A stretch of 64,000 nt of DNA from assembly GCF_017591425.1 (NCBI RefSeq), contig NW_024467120.1, positions 558,001 to 622,000 on the forward strand, given 5' to 3'. Of this stretch, positions 1 through 11,187 are shown piece by piece (position 1 is the first letter of the stretch; each line of letters starts with the position of its first letter). The notes under the pieces were generated by a model. That model searched no databases. It worked only from the letters and a program-made list of their open reading frames with translations, and had not been told where the DNA came from. Made by a program: the position numbers and the translations under genes. Source of the DNA: Ochotona curzoniae (Eukaryota; Chordata; Mammalia; Lagomorpha; Ochotonidae).

Positions 1-585
1 CACTGAATCTGCCCCCCCCCCCCCCAGAGCTGGTTCTCTTGTGTGCTGGTGAGTGCCATGGCCCTGTTCTAATGTGACCCATCCCCTGTTCTAATCAGGT
101 ACTGGGATCTAGCTATGCTAGATAGGCCCCAGCAATAGCTTTCATGAGGTCTGCCATTTGGCATTTAGTGATGTTCTGCACTAACAAGCTCTTCTCAGGA
201 CTCCCATGTGGGCTGGTCTATCTGTCTAACCCATACAGACTCTCCAGTCTCCCCTCCAAACCACCAGGTCTCAATCCCCTCACTTGCCCGCAAGTACAGT
301 GGCCCTGTTGTCAGATGTCTCTCAGAATTCATTCCTCACTTACAGGTACCGTGTCCTTATCCATGGATGTCCCTAGGCAATAATTCAGCACCCCCAAGTC
401 CCCAGAGCTCATCAGTGGGCAGCCAATGCAAAGCCTGATGCCCGATGGGTACACTGGCCTCACACCAAGTAAACATGGTGCTAGCTGCTTTTTAAGCAGT
501 TGGGGGTGGGCTTTTCATCAGTCAAGATTGGCCGATGAAACAGAGGTTCCATTTCGCATGCCTGGCCCCAGTACTGGACTAGGTG
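1..585 (-). repeat. Long dispersed repeat family, copy A (partial at window edge)
   Basis: The stretch is colinear, with divergence, with about 17.66-18.11 kb. Shared landmarks in the same order include a GGTTCTCTTGTGTGCTGG-like block, CCCTCCAAAC, GGTCTCAATCCCC, and CATGG(A/G)TGTCCC followed by AGGCA. It has no open coding structure. The other copies suggest a degenerate-unit repeat several kb long. Strand is arbitrary: minus is used for the orientation shared with the 17-kb and 62-64-kb copies. I cannot name the family. Confidence 0.55.
12..25 (+). repeat. Poly-C homopolymer tract
   Basis: A run of 14 C residues, seen directly. Length is likely to vary between individuals and to be error-prone in assembly. 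Confidence 0.9.
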
Positions 586-641
586 TGGGTGTTTTTTTTC
601 TGTTTTTTTGTTTTGTTTGTTTTTGCTTTTGTTTTTGTTTT

Positions 642-965
642 TAAGGTTTATTTATTTTTATTGCAAGGTCAGATATAAAGATAGAGGAGGAGAGGCAGAG
701 AGGAAGATCTTGCCTCTGATGATTCACTCACCAAATGACCACAATGGCTGAAGCTGTGCTGATCCGAAGCCAGGAGCAAGGAGCTCTTCTGGATCAAGCC
801 GATGCAGGGTTCCAAGGCTTCGGCCTGTCCTTGACTGCTTTCCCAGGCCACAAGCAGGGAGCTAGCTGGATGGGAAGTGAGGCTGCCGTATTAGAACCAT
901 GCCCATATATAATTCTGGGGCGTTCAAGGTGAGGACTTGAGCTGCTAGGCCACTATGCTGGGCCC
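642..965 (-). mobile_element. CSINE (tRNA-derived lagomorph SINE)
   Basis: Read on the minus strand, it starts with a GGGCCCAGCATAGTGG-like tRNA-derived head, has a CCCATATA block and a TGGCCTGGGAAAGCAGTC block, and ends in an AAATAAA-rich tail that appears as TTTATTTATTTTTATT on the plus strand. Moderately diverged. Confidence 0.9.
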
Positions 966-2157
966 TGGATTAGTTCTTATGCACATTTTCAATGACGTGT
1001 GTAGTGATAGTTACGGAATTCTGAAACATTCCAAATCCATGAATACACAAGTCCTTTATATAAAATGGCATATTATTTGCATCCAATTTGCATATCCTCT
1101 TATATCCTTTAAACCTTCTCTATAGTATGTGTAATGTATAATGTGATGTAAATATCTGCCACACTGTACTTTTTAAGACAATAATGGCAAGCTAAACATT
1201 TGTGTTTGGTACAGATGCATCTATGTTTATATGGTATAAGTGAAACCACTTAAGCCTATCTGTCAGTCTCAATGCAATCATAGTGTTTTGAATGTTTTCC
1301 CTCTATACTTATTGGATCCATGAGGGAGACATTATGAATGGAAAGGACTGACTCTACTTTTTATACCAACCCTGTTCGGACTTAATTCATACTTTCTAAC
1401 TAAGTAAATTCTATAAATATGTGTTTGTTCTATAATGTTATATTGGAAACTACGTGTTAAATGTCTACAAACCCACAAATACTTTAATGCAAGTAATGCA
1501 AGCTGCAAATGTTATTTTTTTTAATAATTTATTTGTTTGCAAATGTCATTTCAAGGTTGAAAAACCATTGCTTTCTTTGCCCTCAAAATGTTTTAGAATT
1601 TGATAACAATTTGAGCACTAACTTACTTGAGATCAGTTTTCCTAAGGTACTTTCAGTGTGTTTGTTTTGAATTTTTCATCATTTTAAAATCCAAAGAAGC
1701 AAGATATGGATATCAACTTTTCATTTTCTTCTCAGGACAGAAAGGTATTGAGAGCCTTACAGGTGAAGTAGGATAAATGCTTATAAGATAATTGTGTGAT
1801 ACCTCAGTGTAACCTCCCCGTATCATTTTGGAGGCAGGAGGAATATAAATAAAAACTTCGGTAAACGAAATTTATCCTGTTATTTATTGCATTTTAATTC
1901 TGCTTTTTCCCTAATTTTTTTGAGAAGGAGATAAAACATCATTGAAGTATAGAATCACTATAGTAAGAAGATTCATGAGACATATGTGGAAAAATATTGG
2001 GTTATAGAATTCTTATTTCTAAGTTTTTCTTGGAATTTAATCAGGGCACATAATTCGGTCTACTTTACAGAGTTATATTTGAAACGTTACTTTTTGTGGC
2101 TGATTTTTATGGTTAGTTGTGGTAATTTTCATAATTTTACTTAAATACTCTAGATTT
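966..2157. other. AT-rich interval without recognised features
   Basis: No open frame of note, no SINE or L1 landmarks and no tandem structure. It is probably unique or very old repeat sequence. Confidence 0.5.
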
Positions 2158-2471
2158 TTTTTATTAAGATTTATTTTTATTGAAAAGACATATCAGATTT
2201 TAAAAAGAGGAGAGATAGAGAGAAAGCTCTTCTATGTATTGGTTCATCTCCCAGATGGCCTCAATGGTCAGAGCTGAGTTGATCTGAAACCAGGAGCAAG
2301 GAGCCTGGAGCTTCTTCTGGGTCTCCCACAGTGATGCCTTGGGCCATCCTCTACTGCTTTCCCAGGTCGTAAGCAGGAAACTGGACAGGAAGTGGAGAGC
2401 TGGAACATGTACCGGAGTCCAAATGGGATACTGTTGTGTACAAGGCAACATTTTATTCGCTAGGTCAGGCC
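2158..2471 (-). mobile_element. CSINE
   Basis: Complete reverse-oriented element. The tail side is TTTTTTATTAAGATTTATTTT, the box GCTTTCCCAGG lies in the middle, and the tRNA-like head ends in TAGGTCAGGCCCC at the right. Diverged. Confidence 0.85.
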
Positions 2472-3545
2472 CCTTTCACTCATTTAACATTTTTAGCATA
2501 ACTGCATTATAGTTATTGCTTGATTTTAATATAAAAGCTATGCAATTAATATATATTAAAATTAACATAGTAAAAATATAGCAACATGAAATATAGACCA
2601 TAAGCAAACATGGACTTTGGTATACTAATAAAAATAAAATGATGGGAAACAATTATCAAGCAACTATTATATATAAAGCATTCTGATCGTCTGTTTCATC
2701 TTCACAAATTAAATATTAAGTAGTATGAGTGTATGCATTAAGAGATCTCAGGCACCTGATCCTGTCTTTGGTTTAATTTTACAATTTAAAAAGCCCCCTT
2801 TTGGCTGCTTATGTACTTTAGGGAGATTATATTCTAATAAATCCCTTCAGCTCTCTGGAGATCAGATGGAACTGACTGGTATTTCAAACTTATTGTTCAT
2901 TACTATGCATCTGCTTTCCTTATGGCAATTAACAGTGCCACTTGATCCTTGAGAATCTACTTCTTCTGTAACTATTAGGGATCCTAGGTTTACAGCCTCC
3001 TCTATTGTTAACCATAGGCCACACAGGCCAACCCCATCAGAGTTTTCAGGAACACTTAATTCAGGCCCTTTTTTTTTTTTTTAAGTCATGAAACTTTTCC
3101 ACTAGACCATTCCAATTACACTTGTAAACAAAATATAGAGAATATTGCACATATAATCAACTGCTGGTTTATTCACCATTGTACAATATATCCAGTTACA
3201 TTTAGTTTTTTGTGCTTTTTTCCTATCATTTGCCCCAAGGCCATTCTGGCCATTCTATGTAATATATCGTGTGTTTTTTTTCATGTTTCCAGAAATTAGT
3301 GATCATGTTCACAACATTTCTCAGGGTCTTTACTAGGGTGTGAAATTGTGTATCATGGCAATGCTTCTACATCATTAGCATGTTCCAACTTTACATGCCA
3401 ATCCATTATTGATTGAATAGCCTTGGATCTGGACCCAGACTTCTCTTCTGGATCCTTTCTCTACTTGGTACCTAGGCCCTAGAGACCCTTTGATGTATGG
3501 TTTCTTTCCCCTTTCATCAGAATTTGTATTTCCTCACACCAGATT
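2472..3545. other. Unassigned AT-rich interval
   Basis: Contains an internal poly-T stretch near 3,069-3,082. No coding or repeat family recognised. Confidence 0.4.
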
Positions 3546-3547
3546 TT

Positions 3548-3842
3548 TTATTTTTAAGATTTATTTGTTTATTTGAAAAGTAAAGCTACAGAGATAGAGA
3601 TATTCTGATTCACTTCCCAAATACCCACAATAGCCAGTGTGTGCCAAACTTGATGCCAGGAGCCCCCAAACCCCCTCTTGACCTTTCACGTGGGTATAAG
3701 GGTCCAAGCACTTGGCCCATCCTCAGCTACCTTCCCAGGTACATTAGCAGGGAGCTATATTGGGAGCAGAGCAGCTAGAATTAGAATAGGTGGCCCTATG
3801 GGATGCCAAAACCATAAGCAGCAGCTTAACTAACTGCTCAGT
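3548..3842 (-). mobile_element. Old CSINE
   Basis: TTTTTAAGATTTATTTG tail at left, a CACTTCCCAAAT block and a GCACTTGGCCCATCC block, and a degenerate head near 3,840. More diverged than neighbouring copies. Confidence 0.75.
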
Positions 3843-3884
3843 TTAACTGTTCAGCTCAGTTTAGTTTGTTTATTTTATTTCTTT

Positions 3885-4203
3885 ATTAAATATTTACTTC
3901 TTTTTATTGGAAAGGTAGATTTATAGAGAGAAGGAAAGACAGAACAATTTTCCATACACTGGTTCACTCCCCAAGTAGACACAATGGCCAGAGCTGACTG
4001 AATCAAAAACTAGGAATCAGGAGCTTCTTCTGGGTCTCTCATGTGAGTGCAGAGTCTCAAGGTTTTAGATCATCCTCTACTGCTTTCCTAGGATACAAAC
4101 AGAGAGTTGGATGGGAAATGGAGCCAAGACACGAAGCTTTACCCATGTGAGACCCTGTGCATGGACAGCAAAGATCTAGCACTGAGCCAAAGGGTCGGAT
4201 CCA
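3885..4203 (-). mobile_element. CSINE
   Basis: Tail at left (TTTTTATTGGAAAGGTAG), then CACTCCCCAAGT, CTTCTTCTGGGTCTC and CTGCTTTCC blocks, with a weak tRNA head at the right. It is about 40 bp from the preceding element and in the same orientation. Confidence 0.85.
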
Positions 4204-4949
4204 GTTAGTTTTGATTTGATCGTAATTGTTGGTCTAGTAGCCAGAAAGAGAGCCTTAGTCATCTCATAAAGTAGAGGATTCTATATCCTCTTTAAATAGA
4301 AAATTTGTATAAGTCGCTTACTCAAATGGGAGAATGGACTATTTCCAGAGGTCCAGGGCTTCAGGAGGTCTGAGATTTTCATATTCCTAAGTGTCTCAAC
4401 CCAGATATCTCAGTGATGATTTTCAGAGACCTACTCTTTCCAGACCTGGACCTGAATGTGACATAGCACAAACTAACAGCCCCAGAAGTCATAACACCAC
4501 TGACCCTGGTCCTGATATTTCTATGTACCACTATCAAACTGTGCATAATTATTCCCCTCTTTACCTGCCACTCCTTAACTGAGCTCTCAGTAGGGAAGTA
4601 AGGAAAGAACACTCCCAGTTAGCAGAAAGGGATCTAATCCCTTCTGTGGCCAGCAGTTAAAATTAGTTAGCAATCACCTGGTACACAGCAGTCCACACTA
4701 CACCAGATTGTTGTTCTGGTACAGGCTTATTGTAACAGGTTTTGTAGTTCTGTTTATTGCCTATGGAAAGTTCCTTAGTTTCCTCAAGTGTTTCTCTAAC
4801 AAACTGTATCCTGTATTTGCTTTCCCACCCTCACCAGAGAATGCCTGAATCATTGTTTTTGGCCCAAATCTTGCTTTTCCTCTAAGATTCTGCCATCATA
4901 TGTGACTTGCTATATGAAGAATAAAGTCTCATGTTTGTATGTCAATTAA
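4204..4949. other. Unassigned interval
   Basis: No SINE, L1 or coding landmark recognised. An AATAAA lies near 4,920 but no transcript unit can be argued from it. Confidence 0.35.
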
Positions 4950-5345
4950 TGTTACCCCAAAACCTTGGTGGGTTCTTTCTTCATAATCAACTGATTCTCA
5001 GCTTAGTATGGAAATAAAAAGCTGGAAATGGGTTGCAGACAGAGAAGTTTTATTTGTGAAGTGACCAGGTGAACATAGAAGGAAGAGAGAAGAGGAGAGC
5101 CAGGAGATTGGGTGCCTCCTGAAAGAAGGGTCTTGGGCTTGTAAACGTTCCCTGATCCCTGCTTGTCTGGGTGAGAACCTGAGGGAAAGATGTTCCCTAT
5201 TGTTGGTCTCTCATTCAGTTGGGAAATGGCTAGGCAATTGTTGTGCCACCAACTTGAAGATGAGGCCAAGATTTTAGAGGACATGGATGGTCTCACTGAA
5301 GTGTGTCATGGACTTAAAACATCTTATCAATATAGGTTGACTTTT
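4950..5345 (-). repeat. LTR-like dispersed element, copy 1
   Basis: On the minus strand this segment contains an AATAAAACTTCT polyadenylation-like block followed about 100 bp later by a GGGGTAACA end, which resembles a retroviral R-U5 end. It is homologous over several hundred bp to plus-strand 34,550-34,925: shared blocks include CACTTCAGTGAGA, CACTTCACAAATAA and ATACTAAGCTG. The homology is visible by eye; calling it an LTR is inference. No target-site duplication was found. Confidence 0.5.
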
Positions 5346-7389
5346 AAAGGTTTATCATTTTTTCTGTATTGCAGATTCGATCCACATATAGATGTGATAT
5401 GGAATGCAGAAATCAATTAAGTCTGCATTTCAGAAAAACAAAGTATATTTTTCAATATAAGTATGTCCCACTTATTCAATGAGGATAAATTATACATGCA
5501 TGAAATTTCCAATTTAAAACTCATCTTGTCAGTCTATTTACTATGTCCAGTTAAAACAAAGTACTTATTAGACTACCTTGAACACATTGTTCTACTTGCT
5601 GCTTCATTGTTTTGATAGTCTTTAATTTCTACCAGGGAAATTTTTATGAGAGATGCAGCTTTGACTCTGTGTTGCCCACAGTTATCAAGTTCATCAGTGA
5701 TTTGTAGGCCACATTTTTTTTTACATTTTTTTCTTGAATATATGCTTTCCTGAAGGCCAGGTGAAATGCATTTCCCTTTTTAAAAATGCAGTCAATTTTG
5801 TTCTCTGTAAACCATAAAACAACCTTCCTACAAAAATCAGGCATCACCATCTCACCAGGAGGCCTCTGCCTGTTTGGGTCAGGCCAGAACCTCCTAGGGA
5901 TTTCTTTAAAATTTTAACACCTAAATGAAAAGACTGAGAGAGTTTTGGAGCTGGCAGGGCCTCCACCCCAAGTCTGGGGAGCCTCTCTGGAGAGTGCACT
6001 GTGCAATATAACATCTCAGGAGCTGTGACATTGGCTAGCTCTGCTTAGTAGATCAAGGGCCATCTACATCTTGCAGACCAGGCTTGAGGAACAGCTCCAA
6101 GAAATTCAGGTTCTCTGCAGAGCTGAGTGACAGGGTTGGTACTGATCTAGGGATTTAGGCCTTGAAAGAAGGTTTATCAAAAGAGGGGTATGGGCAAAGG
6201 AGCATCAGTCAGCCATGTCAGGTTCCCCTGCTCGATCTGGCCTCCTGGGACTTGTGGAGACCATCTAAATGTAGAAAGGCTCCTGCTCAAGGACCTCCAT
6301 CCTTACCACCTCCTACAGTGCCTGCTTCTTGGTCTCTAGGGCTGAATGTTGGCCATCCGAGATCTGAAATGGACAATCTAAGAATCTACGTGCACAGTCA
6401 CTCCTGATAGTACATGTCAGCATTTCATATTGGGTCACCCTTTCCCAGCACTGATGTAGGACTTGGACTGGACTCTCAGATGGTGTTTGGCCAGGCCCAG
6501 GGCAGAGTTTCTCCTGTGGCTCCTCCTTGTCTAGGGATTGTCATTCCTTGACACACCCCACAGTTACCTATGTGGCTGCAGCATCTGTCCACAACCTCTG
6601 GCTTTTCTTCTGCTACTTCTTATGTGCTTCCCCTTTCGTATCCTCTGCAGGTTATCAGTCCCCTCCATGAACACTCACGGGAACCTAGGCTTGAAACACT
6701 CACATCTCTAGTTCAAAGAATTTCTGCAGCTAGCAGAAATATAGGTGCTTCAGAGAGGAGAAGGACCCACGTGTGGAGTGCTGGGCTGCTGGGCTGGGCT
6801 ATGATTGGACAGATGCAGAGTACAGCAGGAAAACCCTGTAGGCCTGCTTCACATTGTTAACTGCTTATCGTGGGATGCATGATGCTGGCAGCTTGGAAAG
6901 CAGAGGCTTTAGTCATCTCTGACCCAATTAGTCCAGATCATCCTGTGGCCTCTGTGACTTCTGAGTCCCACTGTGGTGTCTGGGCTCTCCTGGCTCGAAG
7001 CCAATAGATGAGATGCTTTCTAAGTCTATTTTGGCATCTGATGCCTGCTGCAAAGAGTTGGCAATAACACCCGAGTCTATCTCTTTGCTCAGTTGGTGTT
7101 AAAGTTGTGGCAGATAAATAAATCACAGTGAGGGTGTTGTTCAGGCTGCTTACAAAGTGTTAGGCTTAACAGCATCTCTTGTACACTCTTCCTCTCATTG
7201 GCTGTTTGTATTAAAGTAATCTTGGATATGAAGCTCCATAGAGCTACATGGAGTCACATGATCTAAGGCATCCCCAAGAATGTGGACACGAGCTTCTATT
7301 TGGAGTACTTCTGGATACATAGTTCTTCATGCCCGGGGGTGATATTTCCTTCTGTACTAACAAGAGCAGCTCTAGCCAGGGCCAGAATA
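5346..7389. other. Unassigned interval
   Basis: Mixed composition, moderately GC-rich from 5.9 to 7.3 kb. No recognised repeat head or tail and no protein homology I can name. It could be old retroviral internal sequence or unique DNA. Confidence 0.35.
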
Positions 7390-8050
7390 GGGTGCTAAAT
7401 TCCTCTTGCTGTGTGGCTTTTTACACATTCTGGCTGTTCATTGAACAGATGTGGTCCATGATCTGTGGACTCTTGTGAATAGCCAGGATCCCAGGAGCCC
7501 CTAGGATATAAGGACACAGACTCCTGAACACCAAACAGATAGTTGTAATGGCCAGAGCCCTCTGTAATGTTGAGTTCTAGAGAGCCAGTTTCCAGCACAC
7601 AGATGTCCATCTCTGAGTTATGCTCACCAAGGGAGAACAGCCAGGAGTTTGGGATTGACCTTGGAAGTTCTGCTCCCTATGGGTAGCAATCTGGTCAGCA
7701 GTGGCAGCACCTGGGAGCTGGGAGGTCTGTGACTCTAACAGCAAGCAATGGTGGGGAAGATGGCAGTCAGTGCTAAGATGGCATAATAGTACCTTGCCTT
7801 AGTCATGGCCAGGCTGTTGATGGAAGGGACATGGAAGCCTTCACTGGGTAGTAGTTGTGTCATCTACTGAGGTCCTCCTCATTCTTCTCTGCATCATGCC
7901 AGTTGAGCTGCTCCTTTGCCCAATCACTGCATCTTCAAATTCAGCCATGAAGGTTGTGCTGAAAGCTGGGCCATAATCTCCATTCAGTTTGGAAGTGCCA
8001 ATTAGTCTTCCCCTCATTTGAGGTGATGGTGGTTGAAGTCTGGCCTATAA
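7390..8050 (-). pseudogene. Unidentified pseudogene-like block
   Basis: On the minus strand several overlapping frames contain protein-like segments of normal composition. One is the 71-codon open frame at 7,395-7,610. Another, in a different frame, contains a hydrophobic stretch reading YYYAILALTAIFP. All are broken by stops and shifts. The block lies directly downstream, in the transcript sense, of the SCRIB pseudogene and could be part of the same retrocopy or a different insertion. I cannot identify the parent gene. Confidence 0.3.
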
Positions 8051-9191
8051 AGAGACTTTAGAATTTCTGGATGCATCTCTTCATTACCTTCGTCTCACTA
8101 AGAGCAACTTGATGCTATGAACCATCTTCTTGTAGCAGCATCCTATGTAGGCATTCTTATTGTTTGCAGCAGTATCCTGGAAGTGGATGACATTCCAGAT
8201 CTCTGAAGTTATTCTGCTGCCCAGGCCTGGGGACTGCTGGAGCATCAAGTGACAGGTGAGTACCTTCTTGCCAGTCTGGGCTTTGTCCTCAGACTGGAGG
8301 TGCAGAATAAGTTTTGCCTGGTTCTCAGCTTCCCATGGTACTTTAGGGTTGAGGTAAGCAAGTACTGATGGTCAACTCTGCAGCTAGTTCTCATGCATAT
8401 TGAACAGGTGCATTTTCCCTATGTGGGTCAGCTGCAGCAGCACAATGGACAAGCACTTGTTAAGAGTCATGTAGTCCCTACTCTCAAATGCTAAAGTCTC
8501 CAAATGACTCTGATCATCAAGTTGGCCAGCTTTCCAAAAGAGCAGCACAGGACTACCCAAATTTTCTCCATGAGAATCAACTCAGGTGGGTGTTCATAGT
8601 GGCCCTGGCAAGTTGGCTGGGCTGGTTCTGGTACACTTTCTAGATAGGCAGCTGCTTTGCTGAGCCATGCTGTCAGACAGATGGTGCAGCAACTTCTGGG
8701 AGGGTGGCAGCTACATCAGCAGCACCATCTTGCCCAGTACCATGGATTGCTCCTCCAGTCAGGCCACTGCTCTGGACAGGGTCTACAGGGAAACATAGTG
8801 CATAGCCAGGTAAACAAGGCTGCACAGCTGTGTGAAGCCATCAGGAAACCTGGACAGGGAATTGCTGCTAAAGTCTGCAATTTTCAGTCTGTACATCAGG
8901 AATTTCAGGGATGTCATTCTAAAACCTGTTCAGTTGTGCCAGCCCTTTGAAGTTGGTGATTTTACGCAGCAACCCCAAATCTCTTTGTTGCTTAGCCTCA
9001 GCTTGCTCAGATTCAGCAGCTGAAAGATGGGCTTGCTTTTGGCTGGTGTGTAGGTTTGGGTGGAACCACATCTCCTCCAGGCTGTAGACATAGTGGTAGA
9101 TTTTTGGCACCAGTCTGTAACCAGGAGGACTAGCAGGACTACTTGCCCAGAGGCTCTCCAAGTGAGCTGCAGTGCCAGAGCTGGGATTCAT
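8051..9191 (-). pseudogene. SCRIB: Scribble (SCRIB) processed pseudogene, N-terminal LRR part
   Basis: Translating the minus strand in shifting frames gives recognisable fragments of the Scribble leucine-rich-repeat region, in the correct order. Near 9,100 there is an IYHYVYSLEEM segment (family: IYRYSRSLEEL). Near 9,010 there is LLNLSKLRLSNKEI. Near 8,850 there is IADFSSNSLSRF followed by PDGFTQL. Around 8,290-8,330 there is AENQAKLILHLQSED then GKKVLTCHL, and near 8,070 a KVMKR segment. LRRC1 is the close paralogue, but FPDGFTQL and KPIFQLLNL fit SCRIB better. Multiple stops, frameshifts and internal deletions make it non-functional. No introns are apparent, so it is a processed copy covering roughly the first 480 residues of a protein of about 1,600. 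Functional Scribble is a basolateral polarity scaffold; this copy encodes nothing usable. Confidence 0.85.
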
Positions 9192-10197
9192 TTTGGTGTG
9201 CTGTGCTACTTTAGCATAGCTCTTAACAGGCTTAGGGAGAGGGAAGGTGGGACCTGGCCAGCCTGGGCTTCAGGCCAAGCTTGCAGGGGTGAAACAGATC
9301 CTGGCAGGTGCCTGAGAGTTCAGACCACTGAGCCTCTGCTGGGGCAGCAGGCACTCACCTTTCAAGTTCCAGGGAGGGGGTGAGCAGCAGCTGTGCCTCC
9401 CTCCTGCCTGCTTGCTCAGCTTGCCTGTTCCCTCCTGCTAGGCCACCTGCAGCCTAACCATTATCCAAGAATAGCATTTTCACAAACAGATCATGTATTA
9501 CACTATCTGCTGTTTTGTTCATATAGCAAGGAAGCAGTTTCTTTTTTTACAATGATGGTATGAAATTTTATGCTGATATTTTTACAGTATCAACTTAGAG
9601 AGTGATTGAGTCCTGCAGCATATTTTAGCTGACACTTGGTTATTTTTAGAGACATCAAGGTTTTATTGTATGGTTCATTGATAGAGCTGAAATGCCCAAT
9701 TCTACATTGAAAAAGTCCTGTAAGCGCAGTGGATCTGGTCAGTCTCCTCCTTTGTTCTATCTGAGTTGTTTAAGGAGTCTCAAAATAATACTGTTGTGTA
9801 CACGGAAGCTGGCTTGAAGGCAGAATATGTTAAAAACAAACTCTGCAAGCTAAACTAACAGCTTTAATTTTTGTAAGTTGATAGTGCCTAGCGTGGGGCT
9901 GGTCTTGGTTTTTTATGAGTCTAGATTATGTTAAATGTTATTTCTATAGTAAGTAGAAAAAAAGTGTTACAAAAACACTTAACAATAGTGTTTTAAAAAT
10001 ATCAATTTTGTGAAGTTCAGAGGAGATATCACCCTGATGGAAGTCTAGGATTTCTATAACCAGACATTTTGTCCCCAAATGAATATTTACTATAGAAATC
10101 TTTCACTTCCTTAATAAATCTTCATTTAAATATCTGGTATTTTGGGACTACTCTGAATGGGATTTCTTTCTTGATTTCTCTTTTGGAAAGTTCATGG
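9192..10197. other. Unassigned interval upstream of the SCRIB pseudogene
   Basis: 9,192-9,450 is relatively GC-rich and could be the 5' leader of the retrocopy. From about 9,460 the DNA is AT-rich without recognised features. Confidence 0.3.
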
Positions 10198-10520
10198 GAC
10201 TGCCGCTGTGGATATAAAATAAAGCAGCAGCTTGTGGTGCCAACATCCTGTATAGGTTTTAGTCAAGACTGGGTTGCTTTGCTTCTAATTTTGCTCCCTG
10301 AAATGTATCTGGGGAAGCAGTGGAGGAGGCCTAACTCTTTGGAACCTGCACTCACATGGCAGACCCAGAAGAAGCTCCTGATTCCATCGGCCCAGCACTA
10401 GCCATGGTGGCCATCTGGGTAGTGAATCAGTAAATATAAGATCAACTGTTGTTTTTTTCCTCTTGCTCTCTGTAACTTTGCCTTTCAAATAAATAAATAA
10501 ATAAATAAATCCTTTCTTTT
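10198..10520 (+). mobile_element. Old CSINE
   Basis: Degenerate head (CTGCCGCTGTGG), a GCAGACCCAGAAGAAGCTCC block and a CAAATAAATAAATAAAT tail at 10,486-10,510. This is the older lagomorph subfamily whose tail is preceded by CTTTCAAATAAA. Confidence 0.75.
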
Positions 10521-11124
10521 TAAAAAAGAAACATTACTTATGTATAAAAAGCCTCTTTTTGTGTGATAATTTTATAATCAGCAAGTTTACTCAATTAATT
10601 TATCAGTTTTAAGTTTTTTAATGTAATGTTTAGGTTTTTTACAAATACCCCTTCACACTGTCTGTGAACATGGATATTTTGACCTCTTTCTTTTCAATTT
10701 GATGTCCTTTATTTGTTTCTCCTATCCAGTGGTTCTTGCTATTACTTACAAAACTATATTAAGAGTGGTGGATGTGAATAACCTGGTCTTACAGATCTGA
10801 GAATTCAGTTTTTCTCCAGTCAGTATGATGTTGCCTGTTAGTGTCTTATATAGCTTTTTTTAAAAATTTGAGATGTATTCCTTATACATTTGATATGTGG
10901 AGAGCTTTATCATGAAAGGTGTTGACCTTGTCAAATTGTTCTTTTGTATCAATTGAGATATAGTTTTTTTTATTCTGATATGATTTATGGCATCCATTGA
11001 TTTGTGGATGTTGAATCCTTGCATCTATGGGATGAATCCCACAGAATTATGGTATTTGAACCTTATGATGTAGTATTAAATCCAGTGTTTGAGTAGCTAG
11101 TTGAGAATTACAACTATCATCTTC

Positions 11125-11139
11125 AAGAATATTGATCTG
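11125..11139. repeat. Target-site duplication, left copy (U2 insertion)
   Basis: The sequence aagaatattgatctg is repeated perfectly at 11,173-11,187 on the other side of the U2 fragment. It is L1-derived sequence and occurs once in uninterrupted L1. Confidence 0.93.
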
Positions 11140-11172
11140 ATCGCTTCTCAGCCTTTTGGCTAAAATCAAGTG
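11140..11172 (+). pseudogene. RNU2: U2 snRNA retropseudogene, nucleotides 1-33
   Basis: The 33 bases begin exactly at the U2 5' end (ATCGCTTCTC) and match U2 positions 1-33 with two differences, G11 to A (CpG to CpA) and G25 to A. U2 is the spliceosomal RNA that pairs with the intron branch point; this fragment lacks the branch-point recognition, Sm site and all 3' stem-loops, has no promoter and is dead. There is no A-tail. A perfect 15-bp direct repeat flanks it, so it is a true retro-insertion and not a chance match. The host is an old L1 in the opposite orientation. Confidence 0.93.
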
Positions 11173-11187
11173 AAGAATATTGATCTG
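11173..11187. repeat. Target-site duplication, right copy (U2 insertion)
   Basis: A perfect repeat of 11,125-11,139. After it the old L1 continues (TAGTTTG). Confidence 0.93.

Noticed and set aside
4920..4925. AATAAA as a polyadenylation signal of a host gene
   Set aside because: No open frame or retrocopy ends upstream; isolated hexamers are frequent.
5390..5432. Short hairpin (AATGCAGA...TCTGCATT)
   Set aside because: Eight-base arms in AT-rich DNA are expected by chance, and nothing nearby suggests an RNA gene.
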